Positions 17,154 through 26,015 are shown, counted from the stretch's first letter. The stretch: 38,048 nucleotides of DNA from Selenomonadaceae bacterium (GCA_017553205.1 JAFZMV010000019.1:1-38048), one strand, 5' to 3'. Translations and numbers: made by a program. Notes: generated by a model from the sequence alone, not told the origin.

Positions 17154-17612
17154 TTGTACACGAAAAAAATTTATTTTACTGCGGAAAATTTCGACAGACT
17201 GAAAAATATTTTTGAAAATATTCGCGGAGTAGAAAAAATTTCTGCCGGAAAAATTTCTGCGGAAAATGTTTCAAGCCAAGTCGAACCTGAACCGCAGGAA
17301 TTTGAAAATATTTTCGGTGCAGAAATTGAATTTAATCCGAAAAAAATTGATATTTCCACTTTGCTGGACAATTTATTTGAAAATTTCAGTCCGTACAAAG
17401 AAAATAATTTAGGCGTTTATTATTTTTCACGGGAAGATGAGCCGCAAATTGAACTGCACATGAATTTTGTTGCAACTCGCGGCAAACAAATGGTTTCAAG
17501 CTGTGCAAATTTGACGATAAACGATCCGAACAGTAATCCGAATCTTGCAAGAAAATGTTATGTTAAGGTTGGAAAATTAAAAAATTTTATAGCAGAGGAA
17601 AAATTATCATGA
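17154..17612 (+). CDS. MsrA-like protein lacking the catalytic cysteine
   Basis: About 152 residues that follow the layout of peptide methionine sulfoxide reductase A. An opening strand is followed by a helix and GVEKISAGK (MsrA: GV...GYTGG). The stretch GAEIEFNPKKIDISTLLDNL corresponds to the MsrA strand and helix before WENHDP, and LFENFSPYK corresponds to that WENHDP block. The GCFW active site of MsrA is replaced by ENFD, so it cannot use the normal mechanism. The only cysteines are near the C-terminus (SSCANL, ARKCYVK). TTG 17154 has GGGAG at 9 bases; a TTG at 17145 is too close to it. Its stop overlaps the radical SAM start in an ATGA, implying coupled translation and a shared role. The MsrA relation is my alignment by eye. 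Confidence 0.6.
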   Translation: MYTKKIYFTAENFDRLKNIFENIRGVEKISAGKISAENVSSQVEPEPQEFENIFGAEIEFNPKKIDISTLLDNLFENFSPYKENNLGVYYFSREDEPQIELHMNFVATRGKQMVSSCANLTINDPNSNPNLARKCYVKVGKLKNFIAEEKLS

Positions 17613-18265
17613 TTATTTACATGACAGATCACGGAAAATATTTTTCGCTTGAAGAAAGTTTGAAAAAAAATTTGCCGATGCCTCGCGGTCTTTACATAAA
17701 TTTAACGAATCAATGTAACTGTGACTGCGTGTTTTGTCTGCGTCAAAAAAAATCTATGGCAGAAAGTTCAAGTTTGTGGCTGAAAAATGAGCCGACTGTT
17801 GAAGAAATCAAATCTGAACTTGAAAAAGTTGATTGGAAAAATATTAGTGAAATTGTTTTCTGCGGTTTCGGTGAACCGACTATAAAACTTAACGAACTTT
17901 TGGAGCTTTTAAAATATGTAAAAAAAATCCGCCCGGAAATTCCGACGCGATTAAATACAAACGGGCTTGGCGAATTGGAACACGGAAGAAATATTTCATC
18001 GGAATTTGAAAATATTTTGGATACCGTTTCAATAAGTTTAAATTCGGCGACGGCAGAAAAATATTTAAAAATTACTCGTGCAAAATTCGGCTTGAAATCT
18101 CATGAGGCGATGTTGACTTTTGCCGAACACATGAAAAAATTTGTTCCGAATGTAGTTTTGACAGTTGTTGATAAAGTTACTCCGCCTGAAGAAATTGAAC
18201 AGTGCAAAAAAATTTGTAAAGATCGCGGATTAACTTTGAGAGTTCGCCCGTACGAGGACAGTTAA
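17609..18265 (+). CDS. Radical SAM protein, TatD-associated type
   Basis: Radical SAM enzyme of 218 residues. The [4Fe-4S] motif is C36-x3-C40-x2-C43 (within NQCNCDCVFC, with an extra C38). The SAM-binding GFGEPT motif is near residue 89, and TRLNTNG and VSISLNSA mark the following strands. The N-terminal GLYINLTNQCN context and short barrel match the TatD-linked radical SAM family, whose substrate is unknown. No tatD gene is in view. The ATG overlaps the stop of the MsrA-like gene by an ATGA, and an AGAGGA site lies about 10 bases upstream. A terminator follows, so it ends the operon starting with the calcium-binding repeat protein. Confidence 0.85.
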   Translation: MIIYMTDHGKYFSLEESLKKNLPMPRGLYINLTNQCNCDCVFCLRQKKSMAESSSLWLKNEPTVEEIKSELEKVDWKNISEIVFCGFGEPTIKLNELLELLKYVKKIRPEIPTRLNTNGLGELEHGRNISSEFENILDTVSISLNSATAEKYLKITRAKFGLKSHEAMLTFAEHMKKFVPNVVLTVVDKVTPPEEIEQCKKICKDRGLTLRVRPYEDS

Positions 18266-18285
18266 AATTTTTTCAGGACATAAGA

Positions 18286-18324
18286 AAACTCCCTGACAAA
18301 AAATTTCGCAGGGAGTTTTTTTTT
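18286..18324. terminator. Bidirectional terminator between convergent genes
   Basis: AAACTCCCTG / CAGGGAGTTT, a 10-bp perfect stem followed by T9 on the plus strand. The minus strand ends the stem with TTTTCTT. It serves the radical SAM gene and the PaaK-like gene, which converge here. Confidence 0.9.
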
Positions 18325-18325
18325 A

Positions 18326-19327
18326 TTAATCTTCGTCAAAATCTTCCATACTTAAACCTGTATAAGGTGTGGCGATTCTGAAAAAAGTTCTGTCACATTC
18401 GCAAGGTTCGCTCATTCTTCTTACTGCCTGCCCTGTTCGGTAACGAATCAACGGAAAAGCCTGTGCGGTCAAAGTAGTTATGACAAGTTCTCCCATTCTT
18501 TCGGGTTCTTCAATAACTTTATCGCCGTTAAATTCGACAATTTCGGCAAAATAATTATCCTCTTGAACATGATGCCCTGAATTACTCCTGCATTGATAAA
18601 TCATTCCCGCAGTACCGATTTCAGACGGTGCAAACAAATTAAAAACCTGCGTACCTGTTCTAATTCCGATATGCTGTTGAAGAGGATTTTGAATATTGTT
18701 GACATTTACGCATAAAATTTTTTTAATGGAGTAGTCAATAATATTTTTTCCGATTGCTTGGAGTTGGATAATAAGTTGCATGATAAGTTGAGGCGTGCCG
18801 ATTAAAATATCCATTTGAAAATCTTCCATAAGTCGGAGCCATTTTCTGTAGTCCATGCCGAGAGGAATAACCGCTGCACCTATTGATTCAAGAGCATAAA
18901 GAATATCTAAAAATTTTCCGTCCGATAAATCGCCTTGCAGACCGACTGTAGAAGTTTTATTTATTCCCGCCGCAATTAAACAGCGGACAGTCATTTCAAC
19001 ATTCTGTCGAATATCATCGCGAGTATAAAATTTTGTACACTCGTCCTCAAAATCTTCAAAATGAGTTATACGCAGAACTCCGGACAAGGGCAGTGTCAAA
19101 AAATCAAAAACATTCGTGCGTTTAATTTCCTCTAAAGTCAAGAAAGGAAGTTTTTGAATATCTGCAAGCGTAGAAATATTTTCCGGCTTAATTCCGACTT
19201 TATCAAAAGAGCGACGATAAAAACTGCTTTTTTCGTAAACATAAGAAACAGTTTTTTTCAGTCGTTCAATTTGGAGTGCGGTCAATTCTTCGCGAGATAT
19301 TCTTTCAATTTTTTCATTCGCGTACAT
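18326..19327 (-). CDS. PaaK-like adenylate-forming protein lacking nucleotide loop and C-terminal domain
   Basis: Resembles phenylacetate-CoA ligase-type enzymes. The N-terminus is SRSEL-like (SREELTALQIERLKKTVSYVYEKS), with PENISTLADIQKLPFLTLEE. Later it has FAPSEIGTAGMIYQC (compare the YGLTE-type motif), HVQEDNYFAEIVE, ELVITTLTAQAFPLIRYRTG and CECDRTFFRI. Two features are odd. The usual Ser/Thr/Gly-rich P-loop (SSGTTGKPT) is replaced by THFEDFEDECTKFYTRDD. The protein is 333 residues instead of about 430, missing the mobile C-terminal domain with the catalytic lysine. It probably cannot adenylate and may bind a ligand or be decaying. It starts at ATG 19327 directly downstream of cheR on the same transcript. 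Confidence 0.75.
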   Translation of the reverse strand: MYANEKIERISREELTALQIERLKKTVSYVYEKSSFYRRSFDKVGIKPENISTLADIQKLPFLTLEEIKRTNVFDFLTLPLSGVLRITHFEDFEDECTKFYTRDDIRQNVEMTVRCLIAAGINKTSTVGLQGDLSDGKFLDILYALESIGAAVIPLGMDYRKWLRLMEDFQMDILIGTPQLIMQLIIQLQAIGKNIIDYSIKKILCVNVNNIQNPLQQHIGIRTGTQVFNLFAPSEIGTAGMIYQCRSNSGHHVQEDNYFAEIVEFNGDKVIEEPERMGELVITTLTAQAFPLIRYRTGQAVRRMSEPCECDRTFFRIATPYTGLSMEDFDED

Positions 19328-19337
19328 TTTTTAAATC

Positions 19338-20135
19338 CTATTCGCCTTTATAATCTTCGGGCTTTTGATAGAAGAACGGCTGGAAACTTGTATATCCGAG
19401 TTTTCTGAAATTCAAAATTGCCTCAGTTGCTCCGACAAACAAAACTCCACCGGGTTTAAGAGATTTAAAGAAATTTGCGTAAAGCTGTTCTTTTGCCTCT
19501 TCAGTGAAATAAATAACAACGTTTCTGCAGAGAATCAAATCAAATCCCGTTTCAAATTTATCTTTCAGTAAATTGTGGCGTTTAAATTCTACGACACTTT
19601 TAATTTCGGGCTTGACTGCAAAAGTTCCGTCAGGATTTTTAGTAAAATATTTTACTCTGCGGTCTGCCTGCATGGATTTAATTTCAGCGTCGGTATAAAC
19701 TCCTTTGCGAGCCTTTGCAAGAATATCAATATCCAAATCTGATGCAAGAATACGATGGCGGACATTAGGAGTAAGTTCTTTCATGATAATCGACAGGGAA
19801 TAGGGTTCCGCACCGATTGAACAACCCGCACTCCAAATATTGAGTTTGGGAGAACGTTTCAAAAGATAAGGGATAATTTCTTTTTCAATTTTGGAAAATT
19901 TGTCGGGATTGCGGAAAAATTCCGAAACGTTAATAGTCAAGTACTCAATAAATTCTGCGAACTCGTCTTTGTTTTTTACAACGTGATCAAAATACGCGGT
20001 AAAAGATTTAAACTCCGAGCGGTTTACAAGATTTCCAATGCGGCGTTTCATCTGCGGTTCTTTGTAAAGTTGAAGGTCGATTCCGGTTTTTCTGTTAAGT
20101 TTTTCCTTAAACGTAGCCCAGTCTTTTTCGTCCAC
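19338..20135 (-). CDS. cheR: CheR-type chemoreceptor glutamate methyltransferase
   Basis: Transfers methyl groups from SAM to glutamates of chemoreceptors. The N-terminal helical domain (WATFKEKLNRKTGIDLQLY...KRRI) is followed by LTINVSEFFRNPDKF, the SAM motif IWSAGCSIGAEPYSLSI, and DLILCRNVVIYFTEEAKEQL (the NVLIYF-type motif). The C-terminus has GGVLFVGATEAI. I chose GTG 20135 (265 residues) because AAGGGGG lies 6-12 bases upstream; a TTG at 20171 has no ribosome site. It is transcribed from a good promoter at 20183-20211 and is followed 10 bases later by the PaaK-like gene. No other chemotaxis genes are visible in the window. Confidence 0.92.
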   Translation of the reverse strand: MDEKDWATFKEKLNRKTGIDLQLYKEPQMKRRIGNLVNRSEFKSFTAYFDHVVKNKDEFAEFIEYLTINVSEFFRNPDKFSKIEKEIIPYLLKRSPKLNIWSAGCSIGAEPYSLSIIMKELTPNVRHRILASDLDIDILAKARKGVYTDAEIKSMQADRRVKYFTKNPDGTFAVKPEIKSVVEFKRHNLLKDKFETGFDLILCRNVVIYFTEEAKEQLYANFFKSLKPGGVLFVGATEAILNFRKLGYTSFQPFFYQKPEDYKGE

Positions 20136-20182
20136 AAGATATTCCCCCTTAAAAAATTTACTAAACTTCAAATAATGAAAGC

Positions 20183-20211
20183 ATTTTATCAGAGCGGTAT
20201 AATAATTTCAA
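20183..20211 (-). promoter_or_regulatory. Promoter for cheR
   Basis: On the minus strand TTGAAA (20211-20206), a 17-base spacer and TAAAAT (20188-20183): a near-consensus housekeeping promoter about 48 bases before the GTG start. Confidence 0.65.
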
Positions 20212-20256
20212 TAGAATTATCGCCGACTAAAAAAATATTGTCGTAAAAACATTTAC

Positions 20257-21483
20257 TCAAGATAAAGAATTTCCTGCCGCATTTCCCATCGCCCAAGCCG
20301 CCTGTAAATTAAATCCTCCCGTGAATCCGTCAACGTCCGCAACTTCGCCGACTATATAAAGCCCTGAAATAATTTTTGATTCCATTGTTTTTGGATTTAT
20401 TTCTTTTACGGAAATTCCGCCCGCAGTTACAATAGCTTCGTCAATCGGTCGCGTTTTTGTTACTGTGAGAGAAAAATTTTGTAAAACTTCTGCCAGTCTG
20501 TGACGTTCAGTTTTTGTAATTTCGTCAACTTTTTTTTCTTCGTCGATAAATGACAAGTCTAAAATTATCGGTATCAATTTTTGCGGAAGAAGTTCAACGA
20601 GTGCATTTTTGGCGGATTTTCTTTTGAATTTTTCAAAGTCGCGTAAAATTCTTGCGTCAAGTTGTTCAGCCGTCAACGCAGGTTTTAAATTTATTACGAG
20701 TTCGACAAATTTTTTTTCGTCCAAAAGTTTTGCAACTTTCCCGCTCAAAGTCAAAATTATCGGTCCTGATACTCCAAAATGCGTGAATAACATTTCGCCG
20801 AAAATTTCTTGAATTTTTTTGTTGTCTGAGTTCAAAGTCACGCGAACATTTTTTAAAGATAATCCCTGCAAATTTTTTATAAAATCTTCTTCAATTTCCA
20901 GCGGAACAAGTGCGGGAAAAATTTTTGTGACAGTGTGACCTAATTTTTTCGCAAAAATAAATCCGTCGCCCGTTGAACCTGTCGCGGGATAAGATTTTCC
21001 GCCAGTCGCCAAAATTACAGCGTCCGCATCAAAAAATTTTCCTCCGACTTCAACACCGAGAATTTTTTTTCCGTCAGAAATAATTTCCGTGACTTTTGAA
21101 TTTAATTTTAAATCGACGTTCAGCAAAAATAATTTTTTCGTCAAAACTTCGATGACTTCCGACGCGTTGTCGCTTTTTGGAAAAACTCTTCCGCCACGTT
21201 CGATTTTGGTTTTCAAGCCGATTGATTCAAAAAAATTTATCGTGTCCGCTGTCGAAAAATTTTTCAGCGAACTGTATAAAAATTTCCCGTTGCCCTGAAT
21301 ATTTTTTACGACTTCAGAAATTTCCGCAGTGTTCGTCAAATTGCAGCGACCTTTTCCCGTGATAGATAATTTTTTTCCGAGTCGATTATTTTTTTCAAAC
21401 AGAATAACTTCTGCAGAATTTTCAGCCGCACGAATTGCCGCCATCATTCCCGCAGGTCCTCCACCGATTACAATAACTTTCAT
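20257..21483 (-). CDS. HI0933-family NAD(P)/FAD-dependent flavoprotein
   Basis: FAD-binding oxidoreductase of the HI0933/YhiN (BaiN-like) family, 408 residues. The N-terminal dinucleotide motif is VIVIGGGPAGMMAA (residues 3-16), followed by FEKNNRLGKKLSITGKGRCN, which is diagnostic of the family. DAVILATGGKSYPATGSTG is near 155. The C-terminal FAD contact is GLYIVGEVADVDGFTGGFN, followed by LQAAWAMG. The cellular substrate is unknown for most members. ATG 21483 follows AAAGGGGG. A promoter is visible at 21511-21539. It is transcribed towards cheR but has its own promoter and is probably independent. Confidence 0.92.
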   Translation of the reverse strand: MKVIVIGGGPAGMMAAIRAAENSAEVILFEKNNRLGKKLSITGKGRCNLTNTAEISEVVKNIQGNGKFLYSSLKNFSTADTINFFESIGLKTKIERGGRVFPKSDNASEVIEVLTKKLFLLNVDLKLNSKVTEIISDGKKILGVEVGGKFFDADAVILATGGKSYPATGSTGDGFIFAKKLGHTVTKIFPALVPLEIEEDFIKNLQGLSLKNVRVTLNSDNKKIQEIFGEMLFTHFGVSGPIILTLSGKVAKLLDEKKFVELVINLKPALTAEQLDARILRDFEKFKRKSAKNALVELLPQKLIPIILDLSFIDEEKKVDEITKTERHRLAEVLQNFSLTVTKTRPIDEAIVTAGGISVKEINPKTMESKIISGLYIVGEVADVDGFTGGFNLQAAWAMGNAAGNSLS

Positions 21484-21510
21484 TTGAAATAATCGCCCCC
21501 TTTCGTTCGC

Positions 21511-21539
21511 AGTTTAGCAAAAATTTTTTCAACTTGCAA
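21511..21539 (-). promoter_or_regulatory. Promoter for HI0933-type flavoprotein gene
   Basis: Minus strand TTGCAA (21539-21534), a 17-base spacer and TAAACT (21516-21511). Reasonable match, about 28 bases before the start codon. Confidence 0.5.
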
Positions 21540-21632
21540 AAATATTACTTAGCCGACAAAAAAGGATACTGCTTTTACGAACAATATAAGATCGCTAAAA
21601 AAATTGTTAAAATTATTTTTCACTCAAAATTT

Positions 21633-21673
21633 TTGAAAAAAAAGGAGCGTCACCAAAAAATTTAATGACGCTC
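21633..21673 (-). terminator. Terminator after the GH1 gene
   Basis: GAGCGTCA (21645-21652) pairs with TGACGCTC (21666-21673). On the minus strand the stem is followed by CC and a long T run. It closes the cellobiose-type operon 21 bases after the GH1 stop. Confidence 0.85.
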
Positions 21674-21693
21674 TGAAAAATTATTTTTTTATT

Positions 21694-23136
<1,443 letters not shown>

Positions 23137-23162
23137 TCAGTATGTAAAGAAAAAAGTTGAAA

Positions 23163-23223
23163 AAACCTCTACAAGCGTTAAAATTTTCGAGAGGGAAGAA
23201 ACTTTAAACACCTGCAGAGGTTT
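23163..23223 (-). terminator. Intercistronic hairpin (terminator or attenuator) between IIA and GH1 genes
   Basis: Minus strand AAACCTCT (23223-23216) pairs with AGAGGTTT (23170-23163), followed directly by TTTT. The 45-base loop makes it a weak or conditional terminator. It lies inside the sugar operon, so it could set the ratio of transporter to enzyme. Confidence 0.4.
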
Positions 23224-23250
23224 CCAAGTTTTTCAATTAAATTTTAAATT

Positions 23251-23577
23251 TTATTTCTGCAAATTATCCAAACGCTTATAAACGTCGATAAGCTCAGTCG
23301 CGATAATCTTGAAACCTTCCGCACTCATAAGCTGATCTTCTGCGTGAAGAATCAAAAGCATGACAACGCTTTTTCCCTGTGCCTCTTCCTGCAAAAGTTT
23401 AAGATGTGCGTCGTGACCTTCGGCGAAAAATTCATCGCCCTCTTTGATAATTTCCACTGCACGATCATAGTTGCCTTTTTTGGCTTCCTGAATCGCTTCA
23501 ATGTACGAACTGCGGGCAGTACCGACATTTGAAATAATCTGCATTGCGGCAAGTTCCAGATTTTCCGTGTTTTCCAT
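23251..23577 (-). CDS. PTS lactose/cellobiose-type IIA component
   Basis: Small phosphocarrier of 108 residues that accepts phosphate from HPr and passes it to IIB. The all-helical fold is evident (LELAAMQIISNVGTARSSYI). The family motif AHLKLLQEEAQGK precedes LLILHAEDQLMSAEG, where the His is the phosphorylated residue by family knowledge. ATG 23577 follows GGAGGAA. It lies 41 bases downstream of the IIC gene and 130 bases upstream of the GH1 gene on the same strand. The IIB partner is not in the cluster. Confidence 0.93.
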   Translation of the reverse strand: MENTENLELAAMQIISNVGTARSSYIEAIQEAKKGNYDRAVEIIKEGDEFFAEGHDAHLKLLQEEAQGKSVVMLLILHAEDQLMSAEGFKIIATELIDVYKRLDNLQK

Positions 23578-23618
23578 AAAACTTTCCTCCAATCGACGTT
23601 TTAAAACTTTTTAAAAAA

Positions 23619-24935
23619 TTATGCTTCTTCTTCAGCATTCTGTGCGGCTTCTTCTTCCAAGCATACTTTGTCCTGAGCTTTGATGAAGGGCATATAAACC
23701 ACAACTGCCATCGCAAGGTTGATTATCTGAATGACACCGCCCTGCCAGCCGTTAAGCAAGAAACCTGCAATAATCGGAGGAGTTGTCCAAGGAACTTGAA
23801 CTGCACTGAACGGAGCCATAAATCCGATTGCTATCGAAACATAAGTGATAATCATCGCGATCAACGGAACAAGAATGAAGGGAACCAACAAATAAGGGTT
23901 GAAAACAATCGGCAAGCCGAAAATTACAGGCTCGTTAATGTTGAAACAACCGGGAACAATCGCCATTTTTGTCAAAGATTTAAGCTGATCTGATTTTGCA
24001 ACAAGGTAACTCGCTATCAAAAGACCAAGAGTCAAACCGCAACCGCCGGATTTTACGAAAACGTCGTTGATTTGAATTGTCATAATGTGTGCGGCAGGAT
24101 TTCCCAAAAGCTGCTGACCTGCATCAAGTAATGCTTGGTTATCGATTGAGTTCGCCAAAAGCAACGGACTGACAACACCGCCGACAACGTTAGGACCGTG
24201 AATACCTGCCCAGAACAGAATACTTTGCAAAGCTACGATAATTGAACCGCCGACGATTGTATCTGAAAGACCTTGCAACGGAGTTTGAATAACCGTGAAG
24301 AAAAGTTCAGGCAATGTAGTATCAAAAAGATGATGGCAGATTCCGTAAACAATCGAACCGGTTGTAAAGCAGATAAAACCGGGAGTAAGTGCTTCAAATG
24401 CTCTTGCAACACCGCCGGGAACAGAATCAGGCATTTTGATTCCGATATGATTTTTTTCGCAGTAAACGCAAGTGCAAGAAACAAAGAATGCAATTACAAT
24501 AGCTGTGATAACACCGTTTGAGCCGACCCAGTTTTTCGGAATAATTCCTCCGACAATATCGCCGCTTTCAGAAACGATTTCAGGCGGCATAATAATCAAG
24601 AAAGTTGAAACTGCAAGGAGTGATGCCATACTTGCATCACAGCCTTCATTTGCAACATAACGATAAGTGATTGCGGCAACAACAATCAGTGCCAAAACTC
24701 CGAAAGTTGCACCTGCTACAGCATTAAGCGAATCAGTCCAATGCGGTCCGAAAATTCCCGCCATAAATTCAGGATAGCCCGGGATAGGCAAGTTGGCTAT
24801 CAAAAGGAAAACGGAACCGCAGATTGTAAACGGCGTTGTCATGATGAAACCGTCACGCAGTGCAACGACCGCCTTAATCTGTGCAAAATTGCCCATGAAC
24901 TCGATAAACTTGTCAAACATTTCTTGTTTGGACAT
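23619..24935 (-). CDS. PTS cellobiose-type IIC permease
   Basis: Membrane channel of the lactose/cellobiose PTS family, 438 residues with about ten hydrophobic segments. The N-terminal IKAVVALRDGFIMTTPFTICGS and the central PGVARAFEALTPGFICF are characteristic of CelB/ChbC. A further family match is FNINEPVIFGLPIVFNP near residue 340, the conserved substrate-site segment. ATG 24935 has GAGGTG upstream; a reading frame extends further but crosses non-coding-looking sequence. It is the first gene of the IIC-IIA-GH1 operon. Sugar specificity (cellobiose, other beta-glucosides or chitobiose) cannot be decided. Confidence 0.93.
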   Translation of the reverse strand: MSKQEMFDKFIEFMGNFAQIKAVVALRDGFIMTTPFTICGSVFLLIANLPIPGYPEFMAGIFGPHWTDSLNAVAGATFGVLALIVVAAITYRYVANEGCDASMASLLAVSTFLIIMPPEIVSESGDIVGGIIPKNWVGSNGVITAIVIAFFVSCTCVYCEKNHIGIKMPDSVPGGVARAFEALTPGFICFTTGSIVYGICHHLFDTTLPELFFTVIQTPLQGLSDTIVGGSIIVALQSILFWAGIHGPNVVGGVVSPLLLANSIDNQALLDAGQQLLGNPAAHIMTIQINDVFVKSGGCGLTLGLLIASYLVAKSDQLKSLTKMAIVPGCFNINEPVIFGLPIVFNPYLLVPFILVPLIAMIITYVSIAIGFMAPFSAVQVPWTTPPIIAGFLLNGWQGGVIQIINLAMAVVVYMPFIKAQDKVCLEEEAAQNAEEEA

Positions 24936-25015
24936 TTCCAACACCTCACATTTCATTTTCTTAAAAATATCACTTTCAGCCATTCGCCGCAATAAATTCG
25001 GAAGTAAATGAATCA

Positions 25016-25057
25016 TTGATACAAGAATTTTTTTCAAAAATCTTTTTTGTGTATCAA
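25016..25057. promoter_or_regulatory. Palindrome upstream of the sugar operon
   Basis: TTGATACA (25016-25023) and TGTATCAA (25050-25057) are perfect inverted arms. The interior adds further pairing (AAG-ATTTTT with AAAAATCTT, one bulge). It lies about 80-120 bases before the IIC start, so it could be an operator or a leader hairpin. No regulator gene is adjacent. Confidence 0.3.
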
Positions 25058-25159
25058 CCGTTACGATAAAAAAAATCTCCAAAAATCTCAAAGACTTTTC
25101 GTCAAATATCTGCGGTAATGATTCAATAAAATTGTGTCAAGGAATCTTCGGATTTTAAT

Positions 25160-25177
25160 CACGGGCGTTTCATAAAA
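25160..25177 (-). repeat. Copy of the 5' part of the hairpin insert at 123-140
   Basis: Eighteen bases reading TTTTATGAAACGCCCGTG on the minus strand are identical to 123-140. The 3' half of the hairpin is absent here. It lies in the stretch of transposon remnants, on the same strand as the TnpB-like fragment at 25820-25972. Confidence 0.5.
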
Positions 25178-25226
25178 ATTTCGGATAAAAATGATACACT
25201 CTGAAAAAAATAGGTAGTGACTGAAA

Positions 25227-25343
25227 ATGCAAGAATATGTTTCCGAAATAGAAGATCCGCGTCATGCAGGTTATGTGAAACATAAATTGACAGACGTATT
25301 ACTCCGACGATTAAAATTGCCAAAAACTGTGAGAAATTTTTAG
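25227..25343 (+). pseudogene. N-terminal fragment of an ISAs1-type transposase
   Basis: A 38-codon frame begins MQEYVSEIEDPRHAGYVKHK and continues LTDVLL. That is the typical opening of ISAs1-family transposases (the DDE_Tnp_1-associated N-terminal region). The expected hydrophobic continuation is absent: the frame instead reads RRLKLPKTVRNF and stops. The break coincides with the left arm of a 111-bp palindromic segment. A small remnant with no catalytic part. Confidence 0.6.
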
Positions 25344-25407
25344 CAGACGTGAAATGCGAATAGAATCTCACGAAAAAAATTTAGTATTTATTGTCGCCGG
25401 AGTAATA
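25297..25407. mobile_element. Possible MITE with 8-bp inverted ends and TA flanks
   Basis: TATTACTCCG (25297-25306) and CGGAGTAATA (25398-25407) are perfect inverted arms. Nested within are GTGAGA (25329-25334) and TCTCAC (25366-25371). Read as TA plus TTACTCCG, this fits a small element with TA target duplication, as in IS630-type MITEs. It begins exactly where the ISAs1-type reading frame loses similarity. Confidence 0.3.
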
Positions 25408-25437
25408 GAATCATAATCGGCGAATTTTGGCTCTTAA

Positions 25438-25657
25438 TTGAAGGTGTCGCAAAATACCTTTACAGAATCGAACTGTCCGAAGAAAAGCCTTAAAAATTTT
25501 TCAAAATTAAAGGTGTTTTTCGGCGGTAGGTGAAGTTACCAAAAACGAGTGATTTTGGTATGGCGATAGTGTGTGCTTACCAAAAATAGCACTTTTTGGC
25601 AAGGTAAAAATAAAAACTAAGCTCTTCCAAAAGTCACTCGGAAGAGCCGTTTTTTTG
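25438..25657 (+). ncRNA. Candidate structured RNA with three hairpins
   Basis: A possible promoter (TTGAAG 25438, 17-base spacer, TACAGA 25461) leads into a region with three stems. The first is TACCAAAA/TTTTGGTA (25537-25544, 25553-25560). The second is CTTACCAAAAA/TTTTTGGCAAG with one mismatch (25576-25603). The last is a terminator. The first two stems share the core ACCAAAA. No convincing protein frame explains them. It may equally be the leftover end of a mobile element. Confidence 0.2.
25621..25657. terminator. Strong terminator hairpin without an upstream gene
   Basis: GCTCTTCC (25621-25628) and GGAAGAGC (25640-25647) form an 8-bp perfect stem followed by CG and seven T on the plus strand. 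On the minus strand the stem is followed by TTAGTTTTTATTTT. No complete gene ends here. Confidence 0.75.
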
Positions 25658-25698
25658 TCTGCACATTGTCTGCAAGCGGCAAGAAAAATGCAAAATTT

Positions 25699-25780
25699 CA
25701 GTTAGTATCAGTTAGTTAGAAAATTGCTTTAATTTCGCATTGCCGCGTTATTTAAAAATATGAGTTAGGATTAGTTAATT
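25699..25780 (+). repeat. GTTAGT/GAGTTAGGATTAG-type repeat strings
   Basis: Two short strings, CAGTTAGTATCAGTTAGTTAG (25699-25719) and GAGTTAGGATTAGTTAATT (25762-25780), are related to the GGAATTAGG-like repeats at 10073, 30247 and 34461. They lie in the non-coding graveyard. Confidence 0.4.
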
Positions 25781-25819
25781 TCAATGTGATTAAAATTCTG
25801 CATAAAAAAATACCTGCTT

Positions 25820-25972
25820 TCATAATACATTTGCAAACAGAATTTTATAATATAGAAAAAATAATGTCAAACCGCCGTTAAGTGCTTGATTTATTCTCTT
25901 AAAACACAGCAGTAACTTTTGCAAGATATTTTTTGCATCTCTGTCGTGATATGTTCCAAATTTTGAACAACA
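25820..25972 (-). pseudogene. C-terminal fragment of an IS200/IS605-type TnpB
   Basis: Fifty codons on the minus strand begin CCSKFGTYHDRDAKNILQ. The usual TnpB ending is C-x2-CGT-x-HDRDINAAKNI, so this is the zinc-finger and RuvC-III end. It has a phenylalanine where a zinc cysteine belongs and a short deletion (the INA between HDRD and AKNI). It has no start or catalytic N-terminal part. Clearly a decayed remnant. Confidence 0.6.
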
Positions 25973-26015
25973 CCAAATTTTTAAGAATCTTCAGCCGCTC
26001 TGATCGGTGAAAAAT

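Noticed and set aside
20172..20256. Possible upstream extension of cheR to TTG 20171
   Set aside because: The ribosome site AAGGGGG lies downstream of that TTG and fits GTG 20135.
24936..25091. Possible N-terminal extension of the IIC permease
   Set aside because: The extension lacks family similarity, and a GAGGTG site is directly before ATG 24935.
25344..25494. Short plus-strand frame ending GEFWLLIEGVAKYLYRIE as a gene end
   Set aside because: Looks protein-like, but it has no start or ribosome site, crosses the palindromic segment and matches no family I recognise, so I did not call it.
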